Shown here in pieces: positions 27,784 through 37,095 of a stretch of 55,104 nucleotides of DNA. Made by a program: the position numbers and the translations under genes. Each line of letters opens with the position of its first letter. Positions within the stretch are counted from its first letter, which is position 1. The DNA comes from Hyphomicrobiales bacterium (GTDB lineage: Bacteria > Pseudomonadota > Alphaproteobacteria > Rhizobiales > Rhizobiaceae), in contig PAPH01000011.1 of the NCBI GenBank assembly GCA_002709005.1, positions 1-55,104 on the forward strand. The letters are read 5' to 3'. Under the pieces are notes generated by a model. It saw nothing but the letters and a program-made list of their open reading frames with translations. It had not been told where the DNA came from and searched no databases.

Positions 27784-29354
27784 GCCTCGTTTCGAAGTTC
27801 CTTTCCGTCGGCTCCGCCACCATGGCGAGCCGCATCCTCGGCTTTGGTCGCGAGGCGCTTATGGCGGCCGCGCTCGGCGCCGGCCCGGTGGCCGACGCCT
27901 TCTATGCCGCCTTCCGCTTCCCCAACCTCTTTCGCCGGCTGTTCGCCGAGGGCGCGTTCAATGCCGCCTTCGTGCCGCTGTTCGCAAAGGAGATCGAGGG
28001 TGGCGGCGCGGACGGCGCCAAGCGCTTCTCGGAGGAAGTCTTCGGCGTCCTGTTCTCGGTTCTCCTGATCCTGACGATCGTCATGGAACTCTCCATGCCG
28101 TTCCTGGTGAAGACCGTGATCGCGCCTGGCTTTACCGACGATGCCGACAAGTTCGATCTTACCGTCCGCCTCGCCATCATCATGTTTCCCTATCTGATGT
28201 GCATGTCGTTGGCGGCGATGATGAGCGGCATCCTCAATTCGCTGCACAAGTACTTCGCCGCAGCCTTCGCGCCGGTCTTCTTCAACATCATCCTGATCGG
28301 CGTTCTGGGTTACGCGCTCTACAACGGCCTCGATCCCGAAACGGTGGTGACCAACATGGCCTGGGGTGTGATCGCCGCGGGCCTTCTGCAGTTGCTGATC
28401 GTCGTCGTCGCCGTGCGCAAGGCCGGCATGACCATCGGCTTCCGCCGCCCCGCCTTGACACCGAACGTCAAGCGGCTCCTGTGGCTCGCGGCCCCGGCGG
28501 CCGTCACCGGCGGCATCACCCAGATCAATCTGGTGATCGGCCAGATCATCGCGTCCGGCAAGGACGGGGCGATCTCGGTCCTGCAATATGCCGACCGCGT
28601 CTACCAGCTCCCGCTCGGCGTCGTCGGCATTGCCGTCGGCGTGGTGCTTCTTCCCGAGCTCGCCCGCGCGCTGAAAGCCGGGCACATGGTGGAGGCGGCG
28701 ACGCTGCAGAACCGCTCCGTCGAGTTCGCCCTGTTCCTCACCCTTCCGGCGACCGCGGCACTTCTGACCATCGGCGACCCGATCGTCCGGCTGCTCTATG
28801 AACGCGGCGCCTTCTCCCCGGAGACCACGGCGACCGTCGGCGGCGTGCTCTCCATCTTCGGCATCGGGCTTCCGGCCTTCGTGCTGATCAAGGCGTTCAC
28901 GCCGGGCTTCTTCGCCCGCGAGGATACCCGCACGCCGATGATCTTCGCCGGCATCTCGGTGGCGCTCAACATCGTGCTCGCCCTCACCCTGTTCCCGATC
29001 ATTGCCGAGCGCGGCATCGCCACTGCCGAGATCTGCTCGGGCTGGACCAACGCAACGCTGCTCTTCGTCACGCTGGTACGCCGCGGCCACTGGGAGATCG
29101 ATCGGGCAACGCTCGGCCGCGTGATCCGGCTGGTGATTGCCGCGGCGCTGATGGCCGGTTTCTTCCTCTATGGCGTCCGGTTCATCGAACCCTGGGTGCG
29201 ACCGTCCTCCGCGCTCTGGCAGCAACTGGTTGCGCTGTTCGGCTTCCTGGCCGCCGGTTTCGTCTTTTACGTGGCGGTCGCCTTCGCGATCGGCGGCGCC
29301 GACATGGGTGCGCTCAGGCGCGGAATCCGCCGCAAGCCGAAGACGCCGGTCTGA
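27780..29354 (+). CDS. murJ: Lipid II flippase MurJ
   Basis: An inner-membrane MOP-superfamily flippase for undecaprenyl-linked peptidoglycan precursor. 524 residues with about 14 helices. N-terminal [21 protein letters not shown] and [21 protein letters not shown] (here [16 protein letters not shown]) are diagnostic of MviN/Mur[10 protein letters not shown] and the arginine-bearing lumen residues are also present. The start codon is TTG overlapping the glnD stop by 4 nt. The glnD-murJ order is conserved in rhizobia. Confidence 0.96.
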   Translation: MSLVSKFLSVGSATMASRILGFGREALMAAALGAGPVADAFYAAFRFPNLFRRLFAEGAFNAAFVPLFAKEIEGGGADGAKRFSEEVFGVLFSVLLILTIVMELSMPFLVKTVIAPGFTDDADKFDLTVRLAIIMFPYLMCMSLAAMMSGILNSLHKYFAAAFAPVFFNIILIGVLGYALYNGLDPETVVTNMAWGVIAAGLLQLLIVVVAVRKAGMTIGFRRPALTPNVKRLLWLAAPAAVTGGITQINLVIGQIIASGKDGAISVLQYADRVYQLPLGVVGIAVGVVLLPELARALKAGHMVEAATLQNRSVEFALFLTLPATAALLTIGDPIVRLLYERGAFSPETTATVGGVLSIFGIGLPAFVLIKAFTPGFFAREDTRTPMIFAGISVALNIVLALTLFPIIAERGIATAEICSGWTNATLLFVTLVRRGHWEIDRATLGRVIRLVIAAALMAGFFLYGVRFIEPWVRPSSALWQQLVALFGFLAAGFVFYVAVAFAIGGADMGALRRGIRRKPKTPV

Positions 29355-29463
29355 ACGGGGCGTTCCCGCCACCGGGACTTGACGGGTCCGGCGGGCGGCC
29401 CCATACACCCATGCGTTTTTTCATGAGGGCGCGGGCCCTCCACAAGTCCGCCAGGAGTATCAC

Positions 29464-30522
29464 ATGACCTTCAAGCCGCTCGTCTTTTCCGGCGTCCAGC
29501 CCACCGGCAACCTTCACCTCGGCAACTATCTCGGCGCGATCCGCCGCTTCGTCGCCCTGCAGGACGAGATGGACTGCATTTATTGCGTCGTCGACCTGCA
29601 TTCGCTGACAGCGCAACTGGTGCACAAGGATCTCAAGGAGCAGACCCGCTCCATCGCCGCCGCCTATCTCGCCGCCGGCATCGATGCCGAAAAGCACATC
29701 GTCTTCAACCAGTCCGCCGTCTCCGGCCATGCCGAACTGGCGTGGATCTTCAACTGCGTCGCGCGGATCGGCTGGATGAACCGGATGACCCAGTTCAAGG
29801 ACAAGGCCGGCAAGGACCGCGAGAATGCCTCGCTGGGGCTGCTCGCCTATCCGAGCCTGATGGCTGCCGACATTCTTCTCTACCGCGCCACCCACGTGCC
29901 GGTCGGCGACGACCAGAAGCAGCACTTGGAACTCACCCGCGACATCGCCATGAAGTTCAACCTCGACTTCGAGGACAATATCCGCGCCGCCGGAACGGGC
30001 GTCGACATCACCGTCGGCGACCAGCCGGTGCATGCCTATTTCCCGATGACCGAGCCGATGATCAGCGGCGCCACCACCCGTGTGATGAGCCTGCGCGACG
30101 GCACCAAGAAGATGTCGAAATCCGATCCCTCGGACCTCTCGCGCATCAACCTGACGGACGACGCCGACGACATCAGCCGCAAGATCAAGAAGGCCAAGAC
30201 CGACCCCGAGCCGCTGCCGTCGGAACTGGCGGGGCTGGAAGGCCGGCCCGAGGCGAGCAATCTGGTGGGCATCTTCGCAGCCCTTTCCGACCGGACCAAG
30301 GAAGACGTGCTTACTGAGTATGGCGGTCAGCAGTTCTCGGCCTTCAAGCCGGCTCTCACCGACCTCGCGGTCACCGTTCTGGCGCCGGTCAACGCCGAGA
30401 TGCGCAAGCTTGAGGCAGATCCCGGCCATATCGACGCCGTCCTGAAGAACGGCGCCGAGCGTGCCGGCGAGATCGCGGCCAGGACGATGGCGGACGTCAA
30501 GGACATCATCGGGCTTTTGTAA
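29464..30522 (+). CDS. trpS: Tryptophanyl-tRNA synthetase
   Basis: Class I synthetase, 352 residues. The HIGH-type motif is in [32 protein letters not shown] is the tryptophan/ATP-binding region, and KMSKSDPS is the KMSKS loop (near residue 218). AGGAG lies 8 nt before the ATG. A terminator-like hairpin follows the stop. Confidence 0.97.
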   Translation: MTFKPLVFSGVQPTGNLHLGNYLGAIRRFVALQDEMDCIYCVVDLHSLTAQLVHKDLKEQTRSIAAAYLAAGIDAEKHIVFNQSAVSGHAELAWIFNCVARIGWMNRMTQFKDKAGKDRENASLGLLAYPSLMAADILLYRATHVPVGDDQKQHLELTRDIAMKFNLDFEDNIRAAGTGVDITVGDQPVHAYFPMTEPMISGATTRVMSLRDGTKKMSKSDPSDLSRINLTDDADDISRKIKKAKTDPEPLPSELAGLEGRPEASNLVGIFAALSDRTKEDVLTEYGGQQFSAFKPALTDLAVTVLAPVNAEMRKLEADPGHIDAVLKNGAERAGEIAARTMADVKDIIGLL

Positions 30523-30534
30523 CCGGGACCAACA

Positions 30535-30570
30535 GATCCCCGCCGCCTTGCGGGCAGGGGATTTTCTTTC
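30535..30570 (+). terminator. Intrinsic terminator after trpS
   Basis: ATCCCC (30536-30541) pairs with GGGGAT (30557-30562) around an inner CCGC-CTT-GCGG stem, followed by TTTTCTTTCT. It lies 14 nt after the trpS stop and should end the glnD-murJ-trpS transcript. Confidence 0.65.
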
Positions 30571-30633
30571 TCCCCGCCACTTTCCGCGCGCCCCATCTTG
30601 CGGGCCGGGGGCGGCGGGGGCATATTCCGGCCC

Positions 30634-31125
30634 ATGGTTTCAAGACGACTTTCCCGAGAGGCCGGACACCGGCGCAAGTTTCTGGCCGTGGTGGACGAAA
30701 CGCCCGAAAGCGAGCGCGCCATGCGCTACGCGGCGTTGCGTGCCAAGAACTCCGGCGGCGGGCTGGTTTTGTGCTACGTTATCTCGCCGAGCGACTTCCA
30801 GCACTGGCTGGGGGTCGAGGAGATCATGAAGGCCGAAGCGATGGAGGAGGCAGAATCGACGCTCGCCAAGGCGGCGGAAAAGCTGCGCCAGGCGATCGGC
30901 ATCGATTCGGAAACCCGTATTCGCGAAGGCAAGTCGGTGGACGAGATCCACGCCGTCATCGAGGAGGACCGCGATATCGCCATTCTCGTGCTGGCCGCCG
31001 GCTCCGCCAAGGAGGGGCCGGGACCGCTGGTTTCCTCGATCGCGGGGCGGGGTGCTGCCTTCCCGATCCCGGTGACCGTCGTCCCCGACAACCTGTCCGA
31101 CGAGGAAATCGACGCACTGAGCTAG
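30634..31125 (+). CDS. Universal stress protein (UspA family)
   Basis: A 163-residue single-domain Usp with a basic N-terminal extension (VSRRLSREAGHRRK) before the core KFLAVVDETPESERAM. The C-terminal nucleotide-loop region reads LVLAAGSAKEGPGPLVSSIAGRG, a variant of the G-x2-G-x9-G-S/T motif, so ATP binding is possible but not certain. ATG 30634 is chosen; an in-frame upstream ATG would add glycine-rich low-complexity sequence. It lies between trpS and nfuA, as in other rhizobia. Confidence 0.85.
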   Translation: MVSRRLSREAGHRRKFLAVVDETPESERAMRYAALRAKNSGGGLVLCYVISPSDFQHWLGVEEIMKAEAMEEAESTLAKAAEKLRQAIGIDSETRIREGKSVDEIHAVIEEDRDIAILVLAAGSAKEGPGPLVSSIAGRGAAFPIPVTVVPDNLSDEEIDALS

Positions 31126-31170
31126 GTGGTGTACGATTCTTCGCTTGATCCGGACCCCGTCCGGGCCTAT

Positions 31171-31187
31171 TTTGGAAACATTCTAAA
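31171..31187. promoter_or_regulatory. Candidate Irr box (iron control element) upstream of nfuA
   Basis: TTTGGAA-ACA-TTCTAAA is a 17-bp inverted repeat with 6 of 7 pairs. It differs by one base from the TTTAGAA-N3-TTCTAAA motif attributed to the Fur-family regulator Irr in rhizobia. It ends 76 bp before the nfuA ATG, a fitting place for iron/haem-responsive control of an Fe-S carrier. Confidence 0.6.
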
Positions 31188-31197
31188 CTACAGAAAT

Positions 31198-31215
31198 CGC
31201 CGGCCCTCGCCGGCG
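31198..31215 (+). other. GC hairpin in the nfuA leader
   Basis: CGCCGGC-CCTC-GCCGGCG forms a perfect 7-bp stem with a 4-nt loop just downstream of the Irr-like box. There is no T-run, so it is not a terminator; it may only shape the 5' leader. Confidence 0.4.
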
Positions 31216-31263
31216 CGGGAACCCGGGGCCTTGAACCCCGGTGAAAACCCAGGAGAAAGTTCG

Positions 31264-31827
31264 ATGTTCATCCAGACCGAAGCGACGCCGAACCCGGCGA
31301 CCCTGAAGTTCCTGCCCGGCAAGGTCGTCATGCAGGACGGCACCGCGGAGTTCCGCTCCGAGGAGGAAGCCTCGAGCGCCTCGCCACTGGCGGCCAAGCT
31401 GTTCTCCATCCCGGGCGTGACCGGCGTGTTCTACGGCTACGACTTCATCACCGTGACCAAGGACGGTCCGGACTGGCAGCATCTCAAGCCTGCCATTCTC
31501 GGCGCCATCATGGAGCATTTCATGTCCGGCGCGCCGGTGATGAATGCCGGCGAGAGTGAAGCCGGCACCGCCGACGAGGAATTCTTCGACGAGGCCGACG
31601 GCACCGTGGTGGCCACGATCAAGGAATTGCTGGAAACGCGGGTGCGTCCGGCGGTGGCCCAAGACGGCGGCGACATCACCTTCCGCGGCTTCAAGGACGG
31701 CAAGGTCTATCTCTACATGAAGGGCGCGTGCGCCGGCTGCCCGTCCTCGACGGCCACCCTCAAGCACGGCATCCAGAATCTGCTCCGTCATTTCGTGCCG
31801 GAAGTGCGTGAAGTCGAAGCCGTCTGA
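31264..31827 (+). CDS. NfuA/NifU-like Fe-S cluster carrier
   Basis: 187 residues: an N-terminal Nfu_N domain (FIQTEATPNPATLKFLPG opening) and a C-terminal NifU domain (about 108-187) with the cluster-binding CxxC in KGACAGCPSSTATL. It delivers 4Fe-4S clusters to client enzymes; MiaB, LipA-type proteins and Nth are plausible clients. AGGAGAAAG is 8 nt before the ATG. It is preceded by an Irr-like box and followed by a terminator-like hairpin. Confidence 0.94.
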   Translation: MFIQTEATPNPATLKFLPGKVVMQDGTAEFRSEEEASSASPLAAKLFSIPGVTGVFYGYDFITVTKDGPDWQHLKPAILGAIMEHFMSGAPVMNAGESEAGTADEEFFDEADGTVVATIKELLETRVRPAVAQDGGDITFRGFKDGKVYLYMKGACAGCPSSTATLKHGIQNLLRHFVPEVREVEAV

Positions 31828-31848
31828 GACGTCCTTGACGCCGATTAC

Positions 31849-31879
31849 CCGCCCGGGATCATTTTCTCCGGGCGGCTTT
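31849..31879 (+). terminator. Hairpin after nfuA
   Basis: CCGCCCGG (31849-31856) pairs perfectly with CCGGGCGG (31868-31875) across an 11-nt loop, followed by CTTTC. The T-run is short, so termination may be partial. It separates nfuA from tsaB. Confidence 0.55.
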
Positions 31880-31920
31880 CGTGATTGGATAGGGCGAGAT
31901 CAACCGGATTCGGAACCGAA

Positions 31921-32595
31921 GTGATACTGCTTGCCCTCGATTGCGCGCAGCGCCTGTGCGCCGTTGCCCTCTATGACGCCGAAAGCGGGACGGTGCTTGC
32001 GCGCCGCGACCCGGAAATCGGCCGCGGCCATGCCGAACTTCTGCCCGGACTCGTCGAGGAGGTGTTCGCCGGGGCCGGGCTTTCCTTTGCGGATGTCGAC
32101 CGTATCGCCGTGACCGTCGGTCCGGGCTCGTTCGCGGGCATCCGGGTCGGCGTGGCGTTTGCGCGGGGGCTGGCGTTTTCGCTGAAAATTCCGGCTGTCG
32201 GCGTTTCGGGCCTTTACGCGATGGCGGCTCCGCTCGCCCGGTCCGCCGCCGCTCCCGTGATGGCGACGATCGATGCCAAACGCGAACGTATCTGGGCGGC
32301 GGTCGTTGCGGCCGACGGAGCGACATTGGCCGACCCCGCCGAAACGACGGCGCAAGCCGCTGCCGTGCTCGCAAGGCAACTGGGTGCGGCTGTGGCCGGC
32401 GATGCCGTCCCGCTCATTCTGGCGGAGGATGCAAGTCTGAAGGCGGTCGACGCCGCTCCTTTCGCGGACATCGCCGAGGTGGCGCGCATCGGCGCCGGGC
32501 TCGATCCCGAAGAGAACAAGCCCGAACCCGCCTATCTGCGCGCGCCCGATGCCAAGCCGCAGGCCGGTTTCGCCGTTGAGAGGATGAAGGCGTGA
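31921..32595 (+). CDS. tsaB: tRNA t6A modification protein TsaB
   Basis: 224 residues of the Kae1/Gcp-like fold that acts with TsaD and TsaE to make threonylcarbamoyladenosine at A37 of ANN-decoding tRNAs. ILLALDCAQRLCAVAL opens the actin-like fold and VTVGPGSFAGIRVGVAFARGLA is the characteristic TsaB segment. GTG 31921 begins the conserved region; the frame stays open 12 codons further upstream. The stop overlaps the rimI GTG (GTGA). Confidence 0.92.
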   Translation: MILLALDCAQRLCAVALYDAESGTVLARRDPEIGRGHAELLPGLVEEVFAGAGLSFADVDRIAVTVGPGSFAGIRVGVAFARGLAFSLKIPAVGVSGLYAMAAPLARSAAAPVMATIDAKRERIWAAVVAADGATLADPAETTAQAAAVLARQLGAAVAGDAVPLILAEDASLKAVDAAPFADIAEVARIGAGLDPEENKPEPAYLRAPDAKPQAGFAVERMKA

Positions 32596-33092
32596 GCGCG
32601 ATGTTCTCCCGTTTCTTCTCCCGGCCCGATGCCTTCGAGATCACGCCGATGACGACGGCGGACGCGGCAATCGCCGCCCGGCTCCACAAGCTGGCCTTCG
32701 CGCGCGGCTGGACCGACGGCGAATTCGCCTCGCTTCTGGGTCAGCCGGCGGTTTTCGGTTTCCTCGCCGTTGACCCGGCCCGTGCGCGCGACATGGCGGC
32801 GGGGTTCGTTCTGGTCCGCGAGGCCGCCGGCGAAGCCGAAATCCTCTCGATCGGCGTCGATCCGGGCGTGCGCCGCGCCGGTCTCGGCTGGCGGTTGATG
32901 CAGGCAGCAATGCGCGAGGCCTCCCACCGGGGCGCCGAGGAGATGTTCCTCGAGGTCGACGAGGGGAATGCGGGGGCGATCGCGCTCTACGGCAAGCTGA
33001 AATTCGTCAAGGTCGGCGAGCGCCGAGCCTATTACGAGCATCCCGGCGAACCGCGGACCTCGGCCTGGGTGATGCGCCGGCCGCTGGTCTAG
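32592..33092 (+). CDS. rimI: Ribosomal-protein-alanine N-acetyltransferase RimI-like
   Basis: A 166-residue GNAT protein. The acetyl-CoA loop region reads ILSIGVDPGVRRAGLGWRLM (R/Q-x-x-G-x-G/A), followed by EVDEGNAGAIALYGKLKFVKVGERRAYY, as in RimI. Predicted to acetylate the N-terminal alanine of ribosomal protein S18 or other N-termini. The GTG start overlaps the tsaB stop, the classic tsaB-rimI arrangement. Target is by family only. Confidence 0.88.
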   Translation: MSAMFSRFFSRPDAFEITPMTTADAAIAARLHKLAFARGWTDGEFASLLGQPAVFGFLAVDPARARDMAAGFVLVREAAGEAEILSIGVDPGVRRAGLGWRLMQAAMREASHRGAEEMFLEVDEGNAGAIALYGKLKFVKVGERRAYYEHPGEPRTSAWVMRRPLV

Positions 33093-33211
33093 CTCACGAC
33101 CTGAGGGGCGATGGTGGATTTCGCGGCGGGAAATCGCTATTGCCGCTGGCGACAGGGAAATGCGGACCTCGCCATGTTGCCACTCTTTAAAGCCCGGAAC
33201 CGGCGCACGCC

Positions 33212-34012
33212 ATGATCACCGTCCTGCGGCTGGCGGCGGTCGCGATCATTTTCGTCTCGTTGACGCTGGCCCTGCTGCCGGTGCAACTGCTCGCGATCCG
33301 TGCGGGGCACGATATCCGCCGCCGTCTGCCGCGTCGCTGGCACAGGATCATGGCGCCGGCCCTGGGGCTGAAGGTGGAAGTGATCGGAAAGCCCGCGGCC
33401 GACCGGCCGCTGATGCTGGCGTCCAATCACGTCTCCTGGAAGGATATTGTCGTGCTCGGCGCGGTGGCCGACGTCGTCTATGTGGCGAAATCCGAGGTGC
33501 GTGACTGGCCGGTCTTCGGCTGGCTCGCCCGGCTGCAGCGCTCCGTCTTCGTCGAGCGCGAGCGCAGGCGCACCACCGGCGACCAGATCGGCGAGATGGC
33601 GAAGCGCCTGAAGGCCGGCGAGATCGTCGTGTTGTTTCCCGAGGGGACGACGTCGGACGGCAACCGCACGCTGCCCTTCAAGACCTCGCTCTTCGGCGCG
33701 GCGACCGCCGCGATCCCGGAAGTGCCGGAGAAGCGCGTCACGGTCCAGCCGGTGGCCATCTGCTATGTCGGAGTTCACGGCATGCCGATGGGTCGCTACC
33801 ACCGGCCGATAGCGGCCTGGCCGGGCGACGTGGCGCTCGGGCCGCATCTTTTCCGGGTGCTCCGGGAAGGCGCGCTCGAGGTCGAGGTGCGTTTCGGCGA
33901 GCCGGTGATGTTCGATGAGACGACCAACCGCAAGGCCGCCGCGAAACTGATCGAGACGCGCATCGCCGCTCTGCTGGCCGAAGGTCTCGCGGGACGCAAA
34001 CGGATCGGTTGA
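33212..34012 (+). CDS. plsC: 1-acyl-sn-glycerol-3-phosphate (lysophospholipid) acyltransferase
   Basis: 266 residues with an N-terminal membrane helix (LAAVAIIFVSLTLALL). The PlsC catalytic H-x4-D is NHVSWKD, and the substrate-phosphate motif is FPEGTTSDG. It makes phosphatidic acid or acylates another lyso-lipid at the inner membrane; in rhizobia related enzymes also make ornithine lipids (OlsA). Location between rimI and miaB matches the conserved rhizobial order, except that a Fur-family gene I expect between rimI and plsC is absent. Confidence 0.88.
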   Translation: MITVLRLAAVAIIFVSLTLALLPVQLLAIRAGHDIRRRLPRRWHRIMAPALGLKVEVIGKPAADRPLMLASNHVSWKDIVVLGAVADVVYVAKSEVRDWPVFGWLARLQRSVFVERERRRTTGDQIGEMAKRLKAGEIVVLFPEGTTSDGNRTLPFKTSLFGAATAAIPEVPEKRVTVQPVAICYVGVHGMPMGRYHRPIAAWPGDVALGPHLFRVLREGALEVEVRFGEPVMFDETTNRKAAAKLIETRIAALLAEGLAGRKRIG

Positions 34013-34078
34013 GACCGGCCGGCCCCGCGATTGCATGGCCCGATTGCAAGGAAAGATCATGGAAGGTAAAAGGCGCCC

Positions 34079-35503
34079 ATGATGGACAGGCTCGACACCG
34101 AGATCGCTGAAACACCCGTTGCCGCCGGCGCTGATACGCCCGACCGGACGACGTCTGTCGCGCCGGCGCGCAAGGTCTTCGTCAAGACCTATGGTTGCCA
34201 GATGAACGTCTACGATTCCGAGCGGATGAGCGACGCACTGGCCCGTGACGGCTATACCGCCACCGACACGCCGGACGATGCCGATCTGGTGCTGATCAAC
34301 ACCTGCCATATCCGCGAAAAGGCCGCCGAGAAGGTCTATTCGCAGCTCGGACGCCTCAACAAGCTGAAGAAGAAGCGCCAGCGCGAGGGATCGGACCTGA
34401 TGGTCGCCGTCGCCGGCTGCGTGGCCCAGGCCGAGGGACACGAGATCACCCGGCGCGCGCCGGTGGTCGACGTGGTGATCGGACCGCAGACCTATCATCG
34501 GCTCCCCGAGGCGCTTGCCAAGGCCCGCTCCGGCGCGAAGGTGGTGGAGACGGATTTCCCGGTCGAGGACAAGTTCACGGCATTGCCGAAGGCGCCGGAA
34601 AAGATCATCCGCAAGCGCGGCGTCACCGCGTTCCTGACCGTCCAGGAAGGCTGCGACAAGTTCTGCACCTTCTGTGTCGTGCCCTATACCCGCGGAGCCG
34701 AGACCTCGCGCCCGGTCGACGCGATCGTCGCCGAGGCCGAGCGGCTGGCTGCGGCCGGTGTCCGTGAGGTCACGCTTCTCGGCCAGAACGTCAACGCCTG
34801 GCACGGCGAGGGGAGTGACGGCCGCGAATGGGGTCTGGGCGAACTCCTGCGCCGGCTTTCCGCGATCGATGGGCTGGAGCGACTGCGCTACACCACCAGC
34901 CATCCGCGCGACATGGATGACGGGTTGATCGCCGCGCATCACGATTTGCCGAAATTGATGCCCTATCTTCATCTGCCGGTTCAGGCGGGATCGGACCGGA
35001 TCTTGAAGGCGATGAACAGGCGCCATACGGCGGCCGATTACATCCGCCTTGTCGAGCGCATCCGCGCAGCCAATCCGGATCTGGCACTGTCGGGCGATTT
35101 CATCGTCGGTTTTCCCGGTGAGACGGACGCCGATTTCGAGGACACGATGCGGTTGATCGAGACGGTCGGCTATGCCCAGGCGTTTTCGTTCAAATATTCC
35201 CCGCGCCCCGGAACCCCCGGCGCGGATCTCGACGACCATGTCGACGAGACGGTGAAATCCGAGCGGCTGCAGCGTCTGCAGGATCTCCTGTTCCGCCAGC
35301 AACGCGATTTCGCCAAGCGCTGCGTGGGCCGCGAGATCGACCTGCTTCTCGAAAAGACGGGCAGGGAACCCGGACAGCTTATCGGACGTTCTCCTTGGCT
35401 ACAGCCGGTAATTGTTGATGCAAAGCCCGAGGAAATAGGTGACATTGTGAAGGTGCGAATCACGCAGGCCGGTCCGAACAGCCTGTTCGCAGACCGGGTT
35501 TAA
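34079..35503 (+). CDS. miaB: tRNA-2-methylthio-N6-isopentenyladenosine synthase
   Basis: A radical-SAM methylthiotransferase acting on i6A37 of tRNA. 474 residues. The N-terminal cluster domain has Cys in [28 protein letters not shown] and [10 protein letters not shown]. The radical-SAM cysteines are C192, C196 and C199 in [10 protein letters not shown]-terminal TRAM domain ends at LFADRV. Two 4Fe-4S clusters are expected, fitting the nearby nfuA. ATG 34079 has AAGG-type sequence upstream. Confidence 0.97.
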   Translation: MMDRLDTEIAETPVAAGADTPDRTTSVAPARKVFVKTYGCQMNVYDSERMSDALARDGYTATDTPDDADLVLINTCHIREKAAEKVYSQLGRLNKLKKKRQREGSDLMVAVAGCVAQAEGHEITRRAPVVDVVIGPQTYHRLPEALAKARSGAKVVETDFPVEDKFTALPKAPEKIIRKRGVTAFLTVQEGCDKFCTFCVVPYTRGAETSRPVDAIVAEAERLAAAGVREVTLLGQNVNAWHGEGSDGREWGLGELLRRLSAIDGLERLRYTTSHPRDMDDGLIAAHHDLPKLMPYLHLPVQAGSDRILKAMNRRHTAADYIRLVERIRAANPDLALSGDFIVGFPGETDADFEDTMRLIETVGYAQAFSFKYSPRPGTPGADLDDHVDETVKSERLQRLQDLLFRQQRDFAKRCVGREIDLLLEKTGREPGQLIGRSPWLQPVIVDAKPEEIGDIVKVRITQAGPNSLFADRV

Positions 35504-35536
35504 GGGTTGAACGGGTCCAAAAAGGAGCCAGATCGT

Positions 35537-36574
35537 TTGACAGCGCATAACCTGTCCGCGCCCACTGAGGGCGTTTCCGCCGGTGCATCGGATGCGACAC
35601 ACATCGCGCTCACTTTCGAAAACAACAGACTTGCCAGCGAGCTTTTTGGCCAGTTCGACCAGAACCTCGCGCTGATCGAGCAGAAGCTCAAGGTCGATGC
35701 CCGCGCCCGGGGGAACACGGTGACCCTGACCGGTGAGGCGCTCGCCACCAATCAGGCCCGACGCACGCTCGACTATCTCTATGATCGCCTGCTCAAGGGC
35801 TCCTCCGTCGAAGCCTCCGATGTGGAGGGTGCGATCCGCATGGCGCTCGCGGCCGATGACCAGCTCGTGCTGCCGACGCTGGAGCGCAAGGGCAAGCTCG
35901 CCATGGCGCAGATCTCGACGCGCAAGAAGACGGTGATCGCCCGCACTCCGACCCAGGACGCCTATATCCGCGCCATGGATCGCGCTGAACTGGTCTTCGG
36001 CGTCGGCCCCGCCGGCACCGGCAAGACCTTCCTCGCCGTCGCCCACGCCGCCCAGCTTCTCGAACGCGGTTCGGTCGAGCGCATCGTGCTCACCCGTCCC
36101 GCGGTCGAGGCCGGGGAACGGCTCGGCTTCCTGCCGGGAGACATGAAGGAGAAGGTCGACCCCTATCTCCGCCCGCTCTACGACGCGCTTTACGAAATGA
36201 TGCCGTCCGACCGGGTGGAGCGCGCGCTCGCCGCGGGTGTCATCGAGATCGCTCCGCTTGCTTTCATGCGCGGCCGTACACTTTCGAATTCCGCCATCAT
36301 TCTCGACGAGGCGCAGAACACCACCCAGATGCAGATGAAGATGTTCCTCACCCGTCTGGGCGAGAACGGACGCATGATCATCACCGGCGATCCGAGCCAG
36401 ATCGACCTGCCGCGCGGGGTGAAATCCGGGCTGGTGGAGGCACTGTCCGTGCTCGACGGCGTCGAGGGAATCGTCACTTGCCGCTTCAAGGGCTCCGACG
36501 TCGTCCGTCATCCCCTCGTCCAGCGCATCGTCGAGGCCTATGACGAGAAGGGCTCAGACCCCTCGGCCCAATGA
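35537..36574 (+). CDS. phoH: PhoH/YbeZ family ATPase
   Basis: A 345-residue PhoH-like P-loop ATPase, partner of YbeY in ribosome and RNA maturation. A KH-like N-terminal region is followed by Walker [18 protein letters not shown] and Walker [25 protein letters not shown] is conserved in the family. The start is TTG 35537 because AAAGGAG lies 9 nt upstream; TTG 35507 would place that site inside the gene. It overlaps ybeY by 4 nt (ATGA). Confidence 0.95.
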   Translation: MTAHNLSAPTEGVSAGASDATHIALTFENNRLASELFGQFDQNLALIEQKLKVDARARGNTVTLTGEALATNQARRTLDYLYDRLLKGSSVEASDVEGAIRMALAADDQLVLPTLERKGKLAMAQISTRKKTVIARTPTQDAYIRAMDRAELVFGVGPAGTGKTFLAVAHAAQLLERGSVERIVLTRPAVEAGERLGFLPGDMKEKVDPYLRPLYDALYEMMPSDRVERALAAGVIEIAPLAFMRGRTLSNSAIILDEAQNTTQMQMKMFLTRLGENGRMIITGDPSQIDLPRGVKSGLVEALSVLDGVEGIVTCRFKGSDVVRHPLVQRIVEAYDEKGSDPSAQ

Positions 36575-37083
36575 GCAAGCCCGTGATCGAATGTGCCGGC
36601 ACTGTGGAAGCCGGCCACTGGGGCGGCGAAGACGATGTCGTGGCCGGCGCCCAGGCCGTGCTCGATGTCGCCGCGCGCTACATCCGCACCCACGAGAACC
36701 AGCCGTTTCCCGCCGATCCGGTGGAGATTTCGCTCCTGTTCACCGATGACGGGCCGATGGCGGAGATCAACGGCCAATGGCGGGGCAAGGGCAAGCCGAC
36801 CAACGTCCTGTCCTTTCCCGCTTTCCCGATCGTGCCCGGCGACACCCCCGGCCCGGTGCTTGGGGACATCGTGCTTGCGCGGGCGACGATCGAGCGGGAG
36901 GCGGCCGATCTCGGCAAGCCGGTCGACCATCACATCTCCCATCTGCTGGTGCACGGATTTCTTCATCTTTTCGGCTATGACCATATTGATGCCGAAGACG
37001 CGCGCGAGATGGAAACGCTTGAGACTCGCATTTTGGCCGAACTTGGCTTATCTGACCCTTATGGCGGTACGGATCCGCTTTGA
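36571..37083 (+). CDS. ybeY: Endoribonuclease YbeY (rRNA maturation)
   Basis: A single-strand metallo-endoribonuclease for 16S rRNA 3' processing and ribosome quality control, also affecting sRNA in rhizobia. 170 residues. The zinc motif H-x3-H-x5-H is in [15 protein letters not shown], and [10 protein letters not shown] is the conserved strand. The start overlaps the phoH stop. Confidence 0.96.
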   Translation: MSKPVIECAGTVEAGHWGGEDDVVAGAQAVLDVAARYIRTHENQPFPADPVEISLLFTDDGPMAEINGQWRGKGKPTNVLSFPAFPIVPGDTPGPVLGDIVLARATIEREAADLGKPVDHHISHLLVHGFLHLFGYDHIDAEDAREMETLETRILAELGLSDPYGGTDPL

Positions 37084-37095
37084 TACGATTGAGCT

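Noticed and set aside
31148..31166. Terminator after the Usp gene (CCGGAC-CCC-GTCCGG)
   Set aside because: The stem has a 3-nt loop but the T-run after it is only TATTTT and overlaps the Irr-like box region; too weak to call.
33137..35302. 721-codon minus-strand open frame over plsC-miaB
   Set aside because: Shadow of two well-supported genes; low-complexity composition and no motif.
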